Assembly: GCA_016180845.1 (NCBI GenBank)
Contig: JACPAK010000005.1
Coordinates: 43,125-107,124 of the forward strand
Source of the DNA: Deltaproteobacteria bacterium
Lineage (GTDB): Bacteria > UBA10199 > JACPAL01
DNA: 64,000 nt
Reading direction: 5' to 3'
The translations under genes were made by a program, and so were the position numbers. The notes below the pieces were generated by a model that did not search any database, had not been told where the DNA came from, and was given only the letters and a program-made list of their open reading frames with translations. Shown here one piece after another: positions 37,422-45,545 of the stretch; the stretch's first letter is position 1, and each line of letters opens with the position of its first letter.

Positions 37422-39713
37422 ATGAGCGTTTCACCTTTACCTTCATCGAGCTGGAACTCTTCTCCCCACCCAACGAGCCAGGGGATAGAAAGGGTCGTTC
37501 CTAATCCATCATTTCCAACAGATCGAAGATTAGTGGCAACATCCCCATTCACCATATCTTCGATTTGGAATGACGCTCCCAACTTCTTCTCAGACAATAC
37601 GACGGATACGGATGACGAGTTGGGAGTTCGAAAAGCTGGGTTTGATATCGATCCGAGGCTCGCTGCTGGCCTTGGCATCCTGATAGCGCTTGGCTGGAGC
37701 GTGGGTTACCTTCTTCATTGTCGGTCGGCCATGAATGTTTTTCAGTCAAGGTCGTCTCAGTGGAGCAAAAAAATATCGGAGGCATGGGGTAATCTCGAAA
37801 AAATTTATGGGGATCCAGGAAAAGCACATACACTGCTGGAAACCTTGCGTCAGAGCCGTGGAAAATCACAGGAATTATATCAAGCCTTAGACACCTCTCT
37901 TGTCGAAATTGTTGGCGGACTCGAAAAACTGGAAACACAAGTCAACGGCTCAACCTTACAGGCCTCTCAAGCAGGAATATGGGGGCGACTGAGCCGATTG
38001 AGAAAATCAATGAGAGATATGGAAACCTCATTTTCTATCAAGCGTGAGGAAGTCGATAAAATAAGAATGCCGGGAATAGAAACGAGGGAGCCGATTTTGG
38101 CGGAACCATCAACCTTCTTGAGTCGGCTTGACGAGAAAATGGCCCAATTGAGGGTCCACTGGAAGGAGGGATCCCTCGCTGCCGATACTCTAAGAATTGG
38201 CAATCCTCGGCAAGATCTGCCACTTGAACAGTTCACAGAGTTGCAAGAGAGAATACGTGGTTTAGGATTATCCGAACGATGGCTCGCCTCTCATCCTTTG
38301 AGTTCGCCAGAAGCTGTTTGGGGTGAGCTAGATAATCTCCTGTATCAGAAAGACCCCGTCTCCTATCTCAATCTCCTTCATCGTCATAAAATCCAGGCCA
38401 AAAAGGCAAAAAAAATCGTTGATGAACTTGATGATGCGGTAAAAAAGATACGCGCATCTGAGGCAGAGGCAACTCTAACCTCTATTGACTACAGTCTTAC
38501 TGTTGTCCCAGCGGCCGACGACCCTCGAGAGCTGTTAAGAATAGCAATGCAAAAAAAGCAGGAGTTCTTTGATTTCTGTGGCTCAACGGATGATCTGGCT
38601 GCCGTCATCAAAAGATCCGATGATGTTACGGATGCCTTCAAGGCTGCACAATTAAAAAAGAAGGATGTTCAAGACGCCATTGATGGAGCCAGTGCCACCG
38701 TGGCAAGGGTTGAAGAGCTTTTCAGGCCAACAGATACGGCATTTGCGGAGGCCGAAGCTACCCTTCAACATCTGGAGACAACCCATTCAAAAGAATCAAT
38801 GGTAATGGCCTGGGCTGAAGTGGCTCAAGCAAGAAAAGAAATCGAAGAAGCCAGAACAGCTGTCACCAACATTCGGAATCTACTGACCCAAAGGAGACAT
38901 CTTGAAGCAAATCGAGCGATTGCGAATGCCACACGTGAGTGTCAGGAGGCGCTTGCCGAAATTGAGGATATTCGAAAGGCCGCTGGAACACTTGAGGCAG
39001 CTCGAACCGGTTTCCAACAGAAATTTCAAAGCCTCGACAGTCTGCGAGCAGACATAGTGGCTAAACTCAAACATTATGATGGAGACCCAGAGCTCCTGGC
39101 AATGGGCGACAGACTCAGGGAGCGTTTCACCCCTCCGTCTGCAGCCGAAGACTGGTCATCTAAATTGACAGAGGTCGAAGGAATTATTGGCGAATGGCAT
39201 AAAGGGCTCCGAAAGGCACGTGAGGCTGCTGAAAAGAGATGGAAAGAGGCATACGCGAAGGTTGAACAGATTGAAAAAGAAGGAAACCGCCTGATTCATA
39301 AGATTGATGAGGCTGTTGATGAGATTGATGATGCCCAAGGAATGGAAACACTGGATCTTCTCACAGATAGCAAAGCAGTCAGTTTCTTCTCTACGATGTC
39401 AACCTCCGAAGCAGATGATGCTATACAGACAGTCACCCATCATGCAGAACGTTTTCAAGCAAGGCTAAGGGAGTATAACGAATTTGCTCAAGACTCTTCT
39501 CTCCCTGAAGTTGAAGGGGTCTCGGATTGCCTTGATTTAGCACTCGATCTTATTCTTGATGGTGGCTTTGATTTTATGAGCTGCCTTAATCTTTTTAGCC
39601 TTGGAGAGGCAGAGGATAATCTTGATACTTTAAGAGGTTCTGTCACCCAAATTCTGAATCGTGTCAGAGGACGAAAGAGTCATCTTCACTCCCTCTTAAC
39701 AAAGCACGTTTAA
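37422..39713 (+). CDS. Long coiled-coil membrane-anchored protein, unknown function
   Basis: About 763 residues from an ATG at 37422; the frame is open to a GTG at 37335 and the start is not secured by a good RBS. The N-terminal approximately 80 residues are Ser/Pro/Thr-rich, followed by one membrane helix (LAAGLGILIALGWSVGYLLH). The remaining about 640 residues are nearly all charged heptads (for example KKAKKIVDELDDAVKKIRASEAEA) with hydrophobic breaks (LDLALDLILDGGFDFMSCLNLFSLGEA) near the end. It resembles septation ring or tether proteins in shape only. It ends 1 nt before a repeat of the tRNA-Leu 3' end. Confidence 0.65.
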   Translation: MSVSPLPSSSWNSSPHPTSQGIERVVPNPSFPTDRRLVATSPFTISSIWNDAPNFFSDNTTDTDDELGVRKAGFDIDPRLAAGLGILIALGWSVGYLLHCRSAMNVFQSRSSQWSKKISEAWGNLEKIYGDPGKAHTLLETLRQSRGKSQELYQALDTSLVEIVGGLEKLETQVNGSTLQASQAGIWGRLSRLRKSMRDMETSFSIKREEVDKIRMPGIETREPILAEPSTFLSRLDEKMAQLRVHWKEGSLAADTLRIGNPRQDLPLEQFTELQERIRGLGLSERWLASHPLSSPEAVWGELDNLLYQKDPVSYLNLLHRHKIQAKKAKKIVDELDDAVKKIRASEAEATLTSIDYSLTVVPAADDPRELLRIAMQKKQEFFDFCGSTDDLAAVIKRSDDVTDAFKAAQLKKKDVQDAIDGASATVARVEELFRPTDTAFAEAEATLQHLETTHSKESMVMAWAEVAQARKEIEEARTAVTNIRNLLTQRRHLEANRAIANATRECQEALAEIEDIRKAAGTLEAARTGFQQKFQSLDSLRADIVAKLKHYDGDPELLAMGDRLRERFTPPSAAEDWSSKLTEVEGIIGEWHKGLRKAREAAEKRWKEAYAKVEQIEKEGNRLIHKIDEAVDEIDDAQGMETLDLLTDSKAVSFFSTMSTSEADDAIQTVTHHAERFQARLREYNEFAQDSSLPEVEGVSDCLDLALDLILDGGFDFMSCLNLFSLGEAEDNLDTLRGSVTQILNRVRGRKSHLHSLLTKHV

Positions 39714-39729
39714 GAATATGCCGCTCCCC
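39714..39729. repeat. 16-nt duplicate of the tRNA-Leu 3' end (att-like, left)
   Basis: GAATATGCCGCTCCCC is identical to 40476-40491, which covers the 3' end of tRNA-Leu(CAA) plus 5 nt beyond it. The two copies bracket a 746-nt segment that holds the toxin-antitoxin pair. This is the layout left by site-specific integration at a tRNA 3' end. Confidence 0.7.
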
Positions 39730-39752
39730 CCACGCCGCTCGCTACAAACGAT

Positions 39753-40187
39753 TTACTTGAAATCCTGCCCGTTTTGAACAGGCAAGCCCAATTCCAATGC
39801 CGCACCCCGTTGTCTCTCATCGAGAGTGACAAAACGTTCAAGACCGCCGTTTTGAATAAACCATTGAGCGGTTCTAATATGGACAAGATCATTGGAACGA
39901 GGCAGGCGTACCGCCGGAAAAGAGCCGGTAAGACAAAGGTCGACCGTGAAATCGCGCAACAGGAAATCCTCATGGACCCTTCTCAGCTGCCCAATGGCCC
40001 GTTCATAGTGTTCCTGTTTCAATACTTTTTCACGACTCAGCCGAACAAGATTTCTTTCTGCTTCGATCAGAAGCAGGACACTTGAGCAAAAGATCTTTTT
40101 TTCTGCAAGTCGTTGCAGCCTTTCGGCCTCCTCTTCCCCCAGAAGTATCCCCAGGTAGGCGGAGGTGTCCAGATAGATCCGCTCCAT
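39753..40187 (-). CDS. VapC-type PIN-domain ribonuclease toxin
   Basis: 144 residues. PIN acidic residues visible: LDTSAYL (Asp7), LLLIEAERN (Glu), SNDLVHIRTA (Asp) and VTLDERQRGAALELGLPV (Asp) near the C-terminus. VapC toxins cleave tRNA or rRNA. The ATG directly follows the antitoxin stop (TAA adjacent). It has no integrase nearby. Confidence 0.9.
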   Translation of the reverse strand: MERIYLDTSAYLGILLGEEEAERLQRLAEKKIFCSSVLLLIEAERNLVRLSREKVLKQEHYERAIGQLRRVHEDFLLRDFTVDLCLTGSFPAVRLPRSNDLVHIRTAQWFIQNGGLERFVTLDERQRGAALELGLPVQNGQDFK

Positions 40188-40430
40188 TTAATCCTCGTTT
40201 CTATCCTCTTCCAGGTACTTAAGCCACTTTCCCTGAGTGAGTCGGTGACCAATCGGCCGTAATTCAGCCTTGCCCGCTTTTTCTCCACGATGGAGATGAG
40301 GCTCTACGCCCGTGGTAAGCCGGATATAAGGCCGATTATAGCGGGTCACAATAATATCGGTCCCCTTTGAGGCCTCTTCTGTCCAATGAGAAAGGTTACT
40401 TTTTAGGTCTTTTAATGGTACACTTTTCAT
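40188..40430 (-). CDS. Phd/YefM-family antitoxin
   Basis: 80 residues. N-terminal MKSVPLKDLKSNLSHWTEEASKGTDIIVTRYNRPYIRL is the Phd/YefM DNA-binding fold that usually represses its own promoter; the C-terminal tail (KWLKYLEEDRNED) is charged and would wrap the toxin. Together with the next gene it is a typical Phd-antitoxin/PIN-toxin pair. Confidence 0.88.
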   Translation of the reverse strand: MKSVPLKDLKSNLSHWTEEASKGTDIIVTRYNRPYIRLTTGVEPHLHRGEKAGKAELRPIGHRLTQGKWLKYLEEDRNED

Positions 40431-40480
40431 ATGATTATGGTACTTATTTGTGGTCTATTCGTCAAATGAATTTTGGAATA

Positions 40481-40564
40481 TGCCGCTCCCCGGAATCGAA
40501 CCGGGACGGGGTTGCCCCCACCAGATTTTGAGTCTGGCGCGTCTACCAATTCCACCAGAGCGGC
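40481..40564 (-). tRNA. tRNA-Leu (CAA)
   Basis: On the minus strand: acceptor GCCGCTC pairs with GAGCGGC, D arm with GGTAGACGC, anticodon stem-loop CCAGACTCAAAATCTGG giving anticodon CAA, a long variable arm, T loop GTTCGATTC and discriminator A. The long variable arm and CAA anticodon fit leucine. CCA is not encoded. Its 3' end is duplicated at 39714-39729. Confidence 0.95.
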
Positions 40565-40694
40565 GTTCGCTCGCACCCCACCTTGGCAATGGCGGGGATG
40601 CTCGCTTTAATCAAGGAGAGATACCGCTCTCCCCTTGATAATCCCCATCTGACCACCTCCTCTAATCCCCCCTCTTAGTGTAAGAGGGAGTTAG
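40565..40694 (+). repeat. Intergenic hairpin repeat, copy 3 of 3, plus a related TCCC palindrome
   Basis: Begins at the tRNA 5' end with GTTCGCTCGCACC and GGGGATGCTCGCTTTA; the core TCAAGGAGAGA-TACCGC-TCTCCCCTTGA (40611-40638) is followed by TAATCCCCATC, matching copies 1 and 2. A second, different palindrome, CCCTCTTA-GTG-TAAGAGGG (40670-40688), of the GC-rich kind follows before the radical SAM gene. Confidence 0.75.
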
Positions 40695-40706
40695 GGGGTG
40701 ACACGA

Positions 40707-41672
40707 TCAATGCTTCACAAACTCCCACAGTCGTGCCGGCGTAATCGGTGTCTCCGTCTCTCCCCGACACGACAACCAGCAGACATTACATGGATTCGGT
40801 TTTTCGACCTTTGCCGGATCATACTCGCTCCAATGCATCATGACCGGCATTTCAGAGCAACGTTTGATGTAACCATCTGGCGTCATCTGGATAAAATTGA
40901 GCCCCGCACGACAATCCTCAACAAAACCACTTTTGAAATATTGCGGAATTCTTTTCAAGTAATATTCGGAGGTCAGGATATGCCCCTGCTTCCCTTTCAG
41001 CACTAATACTTCATCGATGACTGATTGGAGCTTCGTCAACCGGCTCTCTTGAACAGAGTGCTCCGGTCGATCATTCTTGAGCGAGCTGTAGGAACTGAAC
41101 GAGATCTTGGCCCCCCATTCGGCTGCCTGTCTTGCCAAAGGGATAATATGATCGATGTTCCGATCCATAATCACCGTATTAAAGGCGATGTTATCAAACC
41201 CCTGAGAGGTCAACCGTGGAATCAGATCCTGAAAATGCCGCGTCAGCCCCGGCAGGTGACGTTCTTCGTCATGGGTTTCATCGATATAGTTTCTTGAAAT
41301 CGATAGCTGATCAACCCCATGCTCCCAAAGCTCCTTGTATTTTTCCTCGGTCAGTAAACCACCGTGGGTAATTAGCGTCAGATAGGTGCAATACGGTCTC
41401 ACCTGGTCGATGATATCAATAAGATCTTTTCGAAGTAGCGGCTCTCCTCCATTCAGAGAAAGGACAATCGGACGAAATTTCTTCATCACTTCAGTGTAGT
41501 CTTTCAGTTGCGGATAATCCTTGATCTCCCAACAGGGGCAGAAGTCACACTGGGCATTGCAGAGCTTCGTCACTTCGAGATTGATCAACCGTGGCCAACC
41601 GGTCGCCTTGATCCTGAGGTATTTGTAGATCCCCTCTAACTTCTTCGCAGTTGTTAATTGGCGTGAAAGCAT
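40707..41672 (-). CDS. Radical SAM protein with C-terminal cysteine cluster
   Basis: 321 residues. The [4Fe-4S] motif is CNAQCDFC (CxxxCxxC) in EVTKLCNAQCDFCPCW; LSLNGGEPLLRKDL is the GGEP motif. Near the C-terminus a second set of cysteines (VEDCRAG, IKRCSEMP, CNVCWLSCRGE) suggests a SPASM-like auxiliary cluster. Product unknown; SPASM enzymes often modify peptides or make cofactors, but no peptide gene is seen here. It is divergent from the flippase-like protein. Confidence 0.88.
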   Translation of the reverse strand: MLSRQLTTAKKLEGIYKYLRIKATGWPRLINLEVTKLCNAQCDFCPCWEIKDYPQLKDYTEVMKKFRPIVLSLNGGEPLLRKDLIDIIDQVRPYCTYLTLITHGGLLTEEKYKELWEHGVDQLSISRNYIDETHDEERHLPGLTRHFQDLIPRLTSQGFDNIAFNTVIMDRNIDHIIPLARQAAEWGAKISFSSYSSLKNDRPEHSVQESRLTKLQSVIDEVLVLKGKQGHILTSEYYLKRIPQYFKSGFVEDCRAGLNFIQMTPDGYIKRCSEMPVMMHWSEYDPAKVEKPNPCNVCWLSCRGETETPITPARLWEFVKH

Positions 41673-41736
41673 CGCAAACCCCTCTAATATCTTCTTGTTT
41701 TCTTTACAAGGCGTTTATCGATGCTTATAACCGCTT

Positions 41737-42711
41737 ATGCCGATGAAAATTCTGAGACCTCTCCTTTTTTTAATCGCCTTGCTGTTGGCAGGAATCATCA
41801 TCCATCAACTAGGACCGTCAAAAATCTGGAATAATATGAAACTAGCCGGTTGGGGAATGTCGCTGGTCTTCCTGATGGGATTTCCGCGCTTTCTTCTCTA
41901 CACCCTTGGTTGGCAGGTTTTTTTGCCACGAGGTGTTTACAGCCTCAAACGTCTCTATCAAATCAAGATCGCCGGAGAACTGATTACCCGATCGACACCG
42001 GCGCACTTCGTCGGGGGGGACACGGCACGGGTCCTCCTGATGGGCAAAAACATTCCACGGAAGATCCAGACCGGCTCGGTCATCATTGACCGAACTGTCA
42101 TGACCCTCGGGGCTGCGGTCATGGTCCTGCTCGGACTTTTCATCGGTTCGTTTCGTCTCCCCCTCCCCTGGCTTCCGAAGCTCGCCCTTTGGGTGCTGGT
42201 CGGGCTCCTCTTTTGGGGGCTCTCTTTCATCATGGCCCATCAGAAGAAATCAGCCTTTGTCTCATTCATTAAACTCCTGGAAAAAATCGGTATCGGACGG
42301 TGGTTCCCAACCACATGGAAGACAAAGGCTGCTGAGGTCGATGAGGTGATCCGCGGATACTATGAAGAGGGGCATGGGAAATTGTTACAAGGGGTCGGTT
42401 TTAATGTCTTAAGCCGTCTTCTCGGTGCGATGGAACTCTATCTGATTTTAATTTTTCTGAAGATCCCGTTGGGCCCCTTTGAGGCAATTATCCTTTCCTC
42501 CCTCGCCCTACTCATGACCGTTGCCTTTTTCTTCTTCCCGGGAAATCTTGGGGTTAATGAAGGGGCCTTCGGTCTACTCTTTCACTTTCTGGGACTCGAT
42601 CCGGCTGTGGGGGTTTCTGTGGAACTTTTAAGAAAAGTGAACTCGATCCTTTGGGTGTTCACGGGCGGTCTCGTCGCATTAACCTTTAAAAAGAAAATCG
42701 CAAAAGGCTAA
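41737..42711 (+). CDS. Lysylphosphatidylglycerol synthase TM region/UPF0104-like membrane protein
   Basis: 324 residues with about eight hydrophobic helices. The pattern GELITRSTPAHFVGGDTARVLLM and PGNLGVNEGAFGLLFHFLGLDP is that of LPG_synthase_TM/DUF2156-less UPF0104 proteins (including HpnL), which act as lipid flippases or in hopanoid transport. No MprF synthase domain is attached. It is divergent from the radical SAM gene. Confidence 0.85.
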   Translation: MPMKILRPLLFLIALLLAGIIIHQLGPSKIWNNMKLAGWGMSLVFLMGFPRFLLYTLGWQVFLPRGVYSLKRLYQIKIAGELITRSTPAHFVGGDTARVLLMGKNIPRKIQTGSVIIDRTVMTLGAAVMVLLGLFIGSFRLPLPWLPKLALWVLVGLLFWGLSFIMAHQKKSAFVSFIKLLEKIGIGRWFPTTWKTKAAEVDEVIRGYYEEGHGKLLQGVGFNVLSRLLGAMELYLILIFLKIPLGPFEAIILSSLALLMTVAFFFFPGNLGVNEGAFGLLFHFLGLDPAVGVSVELLRKVNSILWVFTGGLVALTFKKKIAKG

Positions 42712-42739
42712 GCTCCGGGAATCCATCCCTGACTCAATC

Positions 42740-43402
42740 CTATCCTGCCGTTAATGAATGAAGATAACTTACGAGGCTTCGTTTTGGATAAAACTCTTCT
42801 GCAAAGTCGTCTATCGTGTAGAAAACACCAAAATCAAGTGCGCGGTTTTCGGCAAGAAACTCTGTCGCTGGAACTGTCCTGATTGAGACAGAGGCTATTG
42901 CTTCTGGATCAGGATAGCCGAACATTCTTCTGAAATAATCATGAACCCCAACAACTCTTGGAGAATCAGTGAAGTCAAGATCAAAAATAACGCGCCCGTC
43001 CCTTAATACCACGTGAGCACTCCATCCTGATGTCGCATTTCGTGGGCACAGTGGTCTCAATAGAGCCTTTTTTTGTGACGCATTTCCTCTAGCCATGATA
43101 AAAACAACCTCAGCACCACTGATATCCATCCCCCGTTCCTCAGCAGCTTTTAAAAAATTAATAATGTTAGTGCTGCAATTCCCCCTTTCGTAACTTTTAA
43201 AAAAAATCTCCCTGAAAATAGCCACCAATTTTCTTAGATTAATAATCCTCGTCCAATCTGGAGGAAATGCAGGAAATCTCGGAGAAAAGGGCGGGGGTGC
43301 TAAACTTGGGGAATGTGGTTGCAAAACTTCTGAGACAACTGTCTCAGCTACTTCGGCAACAACTCGCCGTAAAAAGCCGCTATTTGGGGGAGGTATCTTC
43401 AT
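42740..43402 (-). CDS. Possible Cys-His-Asp amidase-like protein
   Basis: 220 residues. A segment RGNCSTNIINFL (Cys76), GWSAHVVLRDG (His130) and VIFDLDF (Asp143) aligns in order and spacing (54 then 13 residues) with the catalytic Cys28, His81 and Asp97 of human N-terminal glutamine amidase NTAQ1, whose HVVL...YDLDT core looks alike. That is my comparison from memory, not a database hit. The N-terminal 50 residues are Pro-rich. No signal peptide. It could instead be another papain-like fold. Confidence 0.5.
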   Translation of the reverse strand: MKIPPPNSGFLRRVVAEVAETVVSEVLQPHSPSLAPPPFSPRFPAFPPDWTRIINLRKLVAIFREIFFKSYERGNCSTNIINFLKAAEERGMDISGAEVVFIMARGNASQKKALLRPLCPRNATSGWSAHVVLRDGRVIFDLDFTDSPRVVGVHDYFRRMFGYPDPEAIASVSIRTVPATEFLAENRALDFGVFYTIDDFAEEFYPKRSLVSYLHSLTAG

Positions 43403-43529
43403 CCTGAATCTCTATTAATGTTATCGACAGATTTTCTATAAAGTTGTTAAATAATTAGGTAATTTCCAACCGTTGCTTTTTTAGATACATCACATTAACT
43501 ATCAGGAAAAGAATGGCAAAGAGAGCAAC

Positions 43530-44099
43530 ATGACAGAGAATTGCACAAAACTCCTCAAGGAATGGGCGATCGTCTGCGAGGCACTCGGGAACGGAAAACA
43601 GATCTTTATCGCTCGAAAGGGGGGGATCGCCGAGGAGCAAGGGGAGTTTATTGTCGAAAACCGTGAGTTTCTCCTCTTCCCAACCTACCTGCATCAGAAT
43701 CGGGAGAGTCTGATTCCGAGCGTCCTCCTCGATTTTGAACTCAGTCTCGACTCGGAGCCAAAGGATGGGAAACTGCATCTCAAATATTTCGCGCGGGTTG
43801 TCGATGAGATCAAGATCACTCACCCATCACTCTTCAATAAATTGAAGGGGCAACATATCTGGGATGAATCACTCCTGCAGAGCCGCTTCGAATGGGGGTC
43901 GGAAAAGGCGCTCACCATCGTCGTTCTCCGTGTTTACGAACTACCGGAGGAAATTAGGATCCCGATGAAACAGAGCTATGGAGGCTGCAAATCGTGGGTG
44001 ACACTCGAAAAACCGATCCCTCTCCCGGGAGGTCTGAAGGCAGCACTTTCTGATGCTGAGTTTTTTATAAAGAGGGATCAACTCCTTAAATCAATGTAG
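43530..44099 (+). CDS. DUF1802 family protein
   Basis: 189 residues. N-terminal LKEWAIVCEALGNGKQIFIARKGGIAEEQGEF and REFLLFPTYLHQNRESL match DUF1802, whose biochemical role is unknown. No membrane segment, likely cytoplasmic. The opposite strand here also carries an open frame (43455-43823), which I take as a shadow. Confidence 0.8.
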   Translation: MTENCTKLLKEWAIVCEALGNGKQIFIARKGGIAEEQGEFIVENREFLLFPTYLHQNRESLIPSVLLDFELSLDSEPKDGKLHLKYFARVVDEIKITHPSLFNKLKGQHIWDESLLQSRFEWGSEKALTIVVLRVYELPEEIRIPMKQSYGGCKSWVTLEKPIPLPGGLKAALSDAEFFIKRDQLLKSM

Positions 44100-44162
44100 G
44101 GCTACAAAAAAGTCGTAGTTTTCTGTGGACACACAGGAGAAAAAATAGCGTAAGGAGAAACC

Positions 44163-44774
44163 ATGGGGGGAGGGATTATTCCAAGGACAGCCTGGCAAGC
44201 ACTTCCTCCAAAACCAACTCTTCATGAACAGGAATATGAGGTTCCCCTGACCGAGGTTCTTGATTACATCGTGATTCATAAGACCAATCTGCGCAGAAAC
44301 CTTCCACCTCTCGATTTGCAAAGACGTTCTCAAAATTCCTTAAGATACCCGTGGGACGATATTCCCTATCATTATTATATTACGTGGGATGGAAAGATCT
44401 ACGAAGGACGCGAAATGAAATATGTGGGAGGTCATGCCGGAAGATCCTATGAATCCGTCAAAGAAAAAGGGGCCGGAAATCCTGACCATATCACAAAAGA
44501 TCCCGACTATGGATCGATCGGGGTCGCACTGGCTGGAATGATTCATGATGATATTCCTCGGGACTACGCCTCATGGGCACAGATCGAAAGCCTGAAATGG
44601 CTCATCGGTTATCTTCGGAATGAATATCCGAGAATAACCCGCGATCGTGTCATCCTGCACAGGGAGGTTGACAAGAAGATCACACGGAAAAGAAAACTAA
44701 CCCCCTACCCGGATGTCCAGGGCCGGACAAACTGTCCAGGCAATGGAATATCGAAACAGATGGAAGGTCTGTAA
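44163..44774 (+). CDS. N-acetylmuramoyl-L-alanine amidase, PGRP-type
   Basis: 203 residues. PGRP/amidase_2 pattern: zinc ligand in YIVIHKT, YHYYITWDGKIYEGRE (the YHF-type strand and GRxx segment), GSIGVALAGM, VILHREVDKK and TNCPGN, where His and Cys complete the zinc site. It cleaves the amide between MurNAc and L-Ala. No signal peptide is visible, so export or a cytoplasmic role (cell-wall recycling like AmpD) is open. It abuts the convergent cupredoxin stop codon. Confidence 0.85.
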   Translation: MGGGIIPRTAWQALPPKPTLHEQEYEVPLTEVLDYIVIHKTNLRRNLPPLDLQRRSQNSLRYPWDDIPYHYYITWDGKIYEGREMKYVGGHAGRSYESVKEKGAGNPDHITKDPDYGSIGVALAGMIHDDIPRDYASWAQIESLKWLIGYLRNEYPRITRDRVILHREVDKKITRKRKLTPYPDVQGRTNCPGNGISKQMEGL

Positions 44775-45470
44775 TTACTGCCCGGCAAACGTGAAATCAG
44801 CAGTCGCTGTCGCACCGGCAGTGACAGTCACCTGCGCCGTCTGCATCCCGTACTTCTCATGCCAGGCCTCGACGGTGTAGGTCCCTGCCGGAACATTTGA
44901 CAAGGTAAAATCACCGGCATCACCCGTCACCGCAACAAAGGGGTTCTCATTCGCAATCACATACCCCGTCATCCAGGGATGGACATCACACTTCATCTTG
45001 TAAACCCCGGCTCCCAAGTCCTTCTCGATATCCTTCGCCCCCTTCATCTGGGCCTGGTTAAAACAGGTCTTGGTCTCCTGGTAACAATGTACGTTATGCA
45101 GGACAGGATCACTATTCTTGACGAGAAGTTTCTGCCCCGGAGCCATCACAGTCACTCGGGGTCGATACATGCAATTGTTCTGATCGACAGTGACTGAAGG
45201 GGTTGCCGCTGCGGCTGCCCCAGCGACGACCCCTTTGATTCGAACCGCCACATTTTTCAGAGTGCCATTCGCATTCACGAGCACCGTCTCATCCTTCATC
45301 TGGGTCTTCGCACAGAACGGATCGGCCTGTCTCTTCAAGGCCGCCACCGGCGGAGGGGTCCCATTAAACTTTACAGCACCCTTGATCGTCCCTGCCTGGG
45401 CAAAAAGTGAACCCGATAGCAAAAGGGTTGCCAAGACAAACATCAGTGATTTTACGTGAGTTTTTTTCAT
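44775..45470 (-). CDS. Secreted cupredoxin-like protein with carboxypeptidase-regulatory domain
   Basis: 231 residues with signal peptide (to about residue 26). VLHNVHCYQE and KMKCDVHPWMTGYV supply the His, Cys, His and Met ligands expected for a plastocyanin-like copper site, though the spacing is longer than in classic plastocyanin. The C-terminal about 70 residues (TGDAGDFTLSNVPAGTYTVEAWHEKYG) form a CarboxypepD_reg-like beta-sandwich. Likely a periplasmic electron carrier or copper protein. RBS AAGGAAGG precedes the ATG. Confidence 0.8.
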   Translation of the reverse strand: MKKTHVKSLMFVLATLLLSGSLFAQAGTIKGAVKFNGTPPPVAALKRQADPFCAKTQMKDETVLVNANGTLKNVAVRIKGVVAGAAAAATPSVTVDQNNCMYRPRVTVMAPGQKLLVKNSDPVLHNVHCYQETKTCFNQAQMKGAKDIEKDLGAGVYKMKCDVHPWMTGYVIANENPFVAVTGDAGDFTLSNVPAGTYTVEAWHEKYGMQTAQVTVTAGATATADFTFAGQ

Positions 45471-45545
45471 ATAATTTCCTTCCTTATATATTGATGCGTT
45501 GCACTACAAATAATTCGAACCAATTGTCAAGAAAAGTAAAGCGCC

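Noticed and set aside
43455..43823. 122-codon minus-strand frame opposite the DUF1802 gene
   Set aside because: Overlaps the DUF1802 gene almost entirely; its hydrophobic end is suggestive but the plus frame has family motifs.
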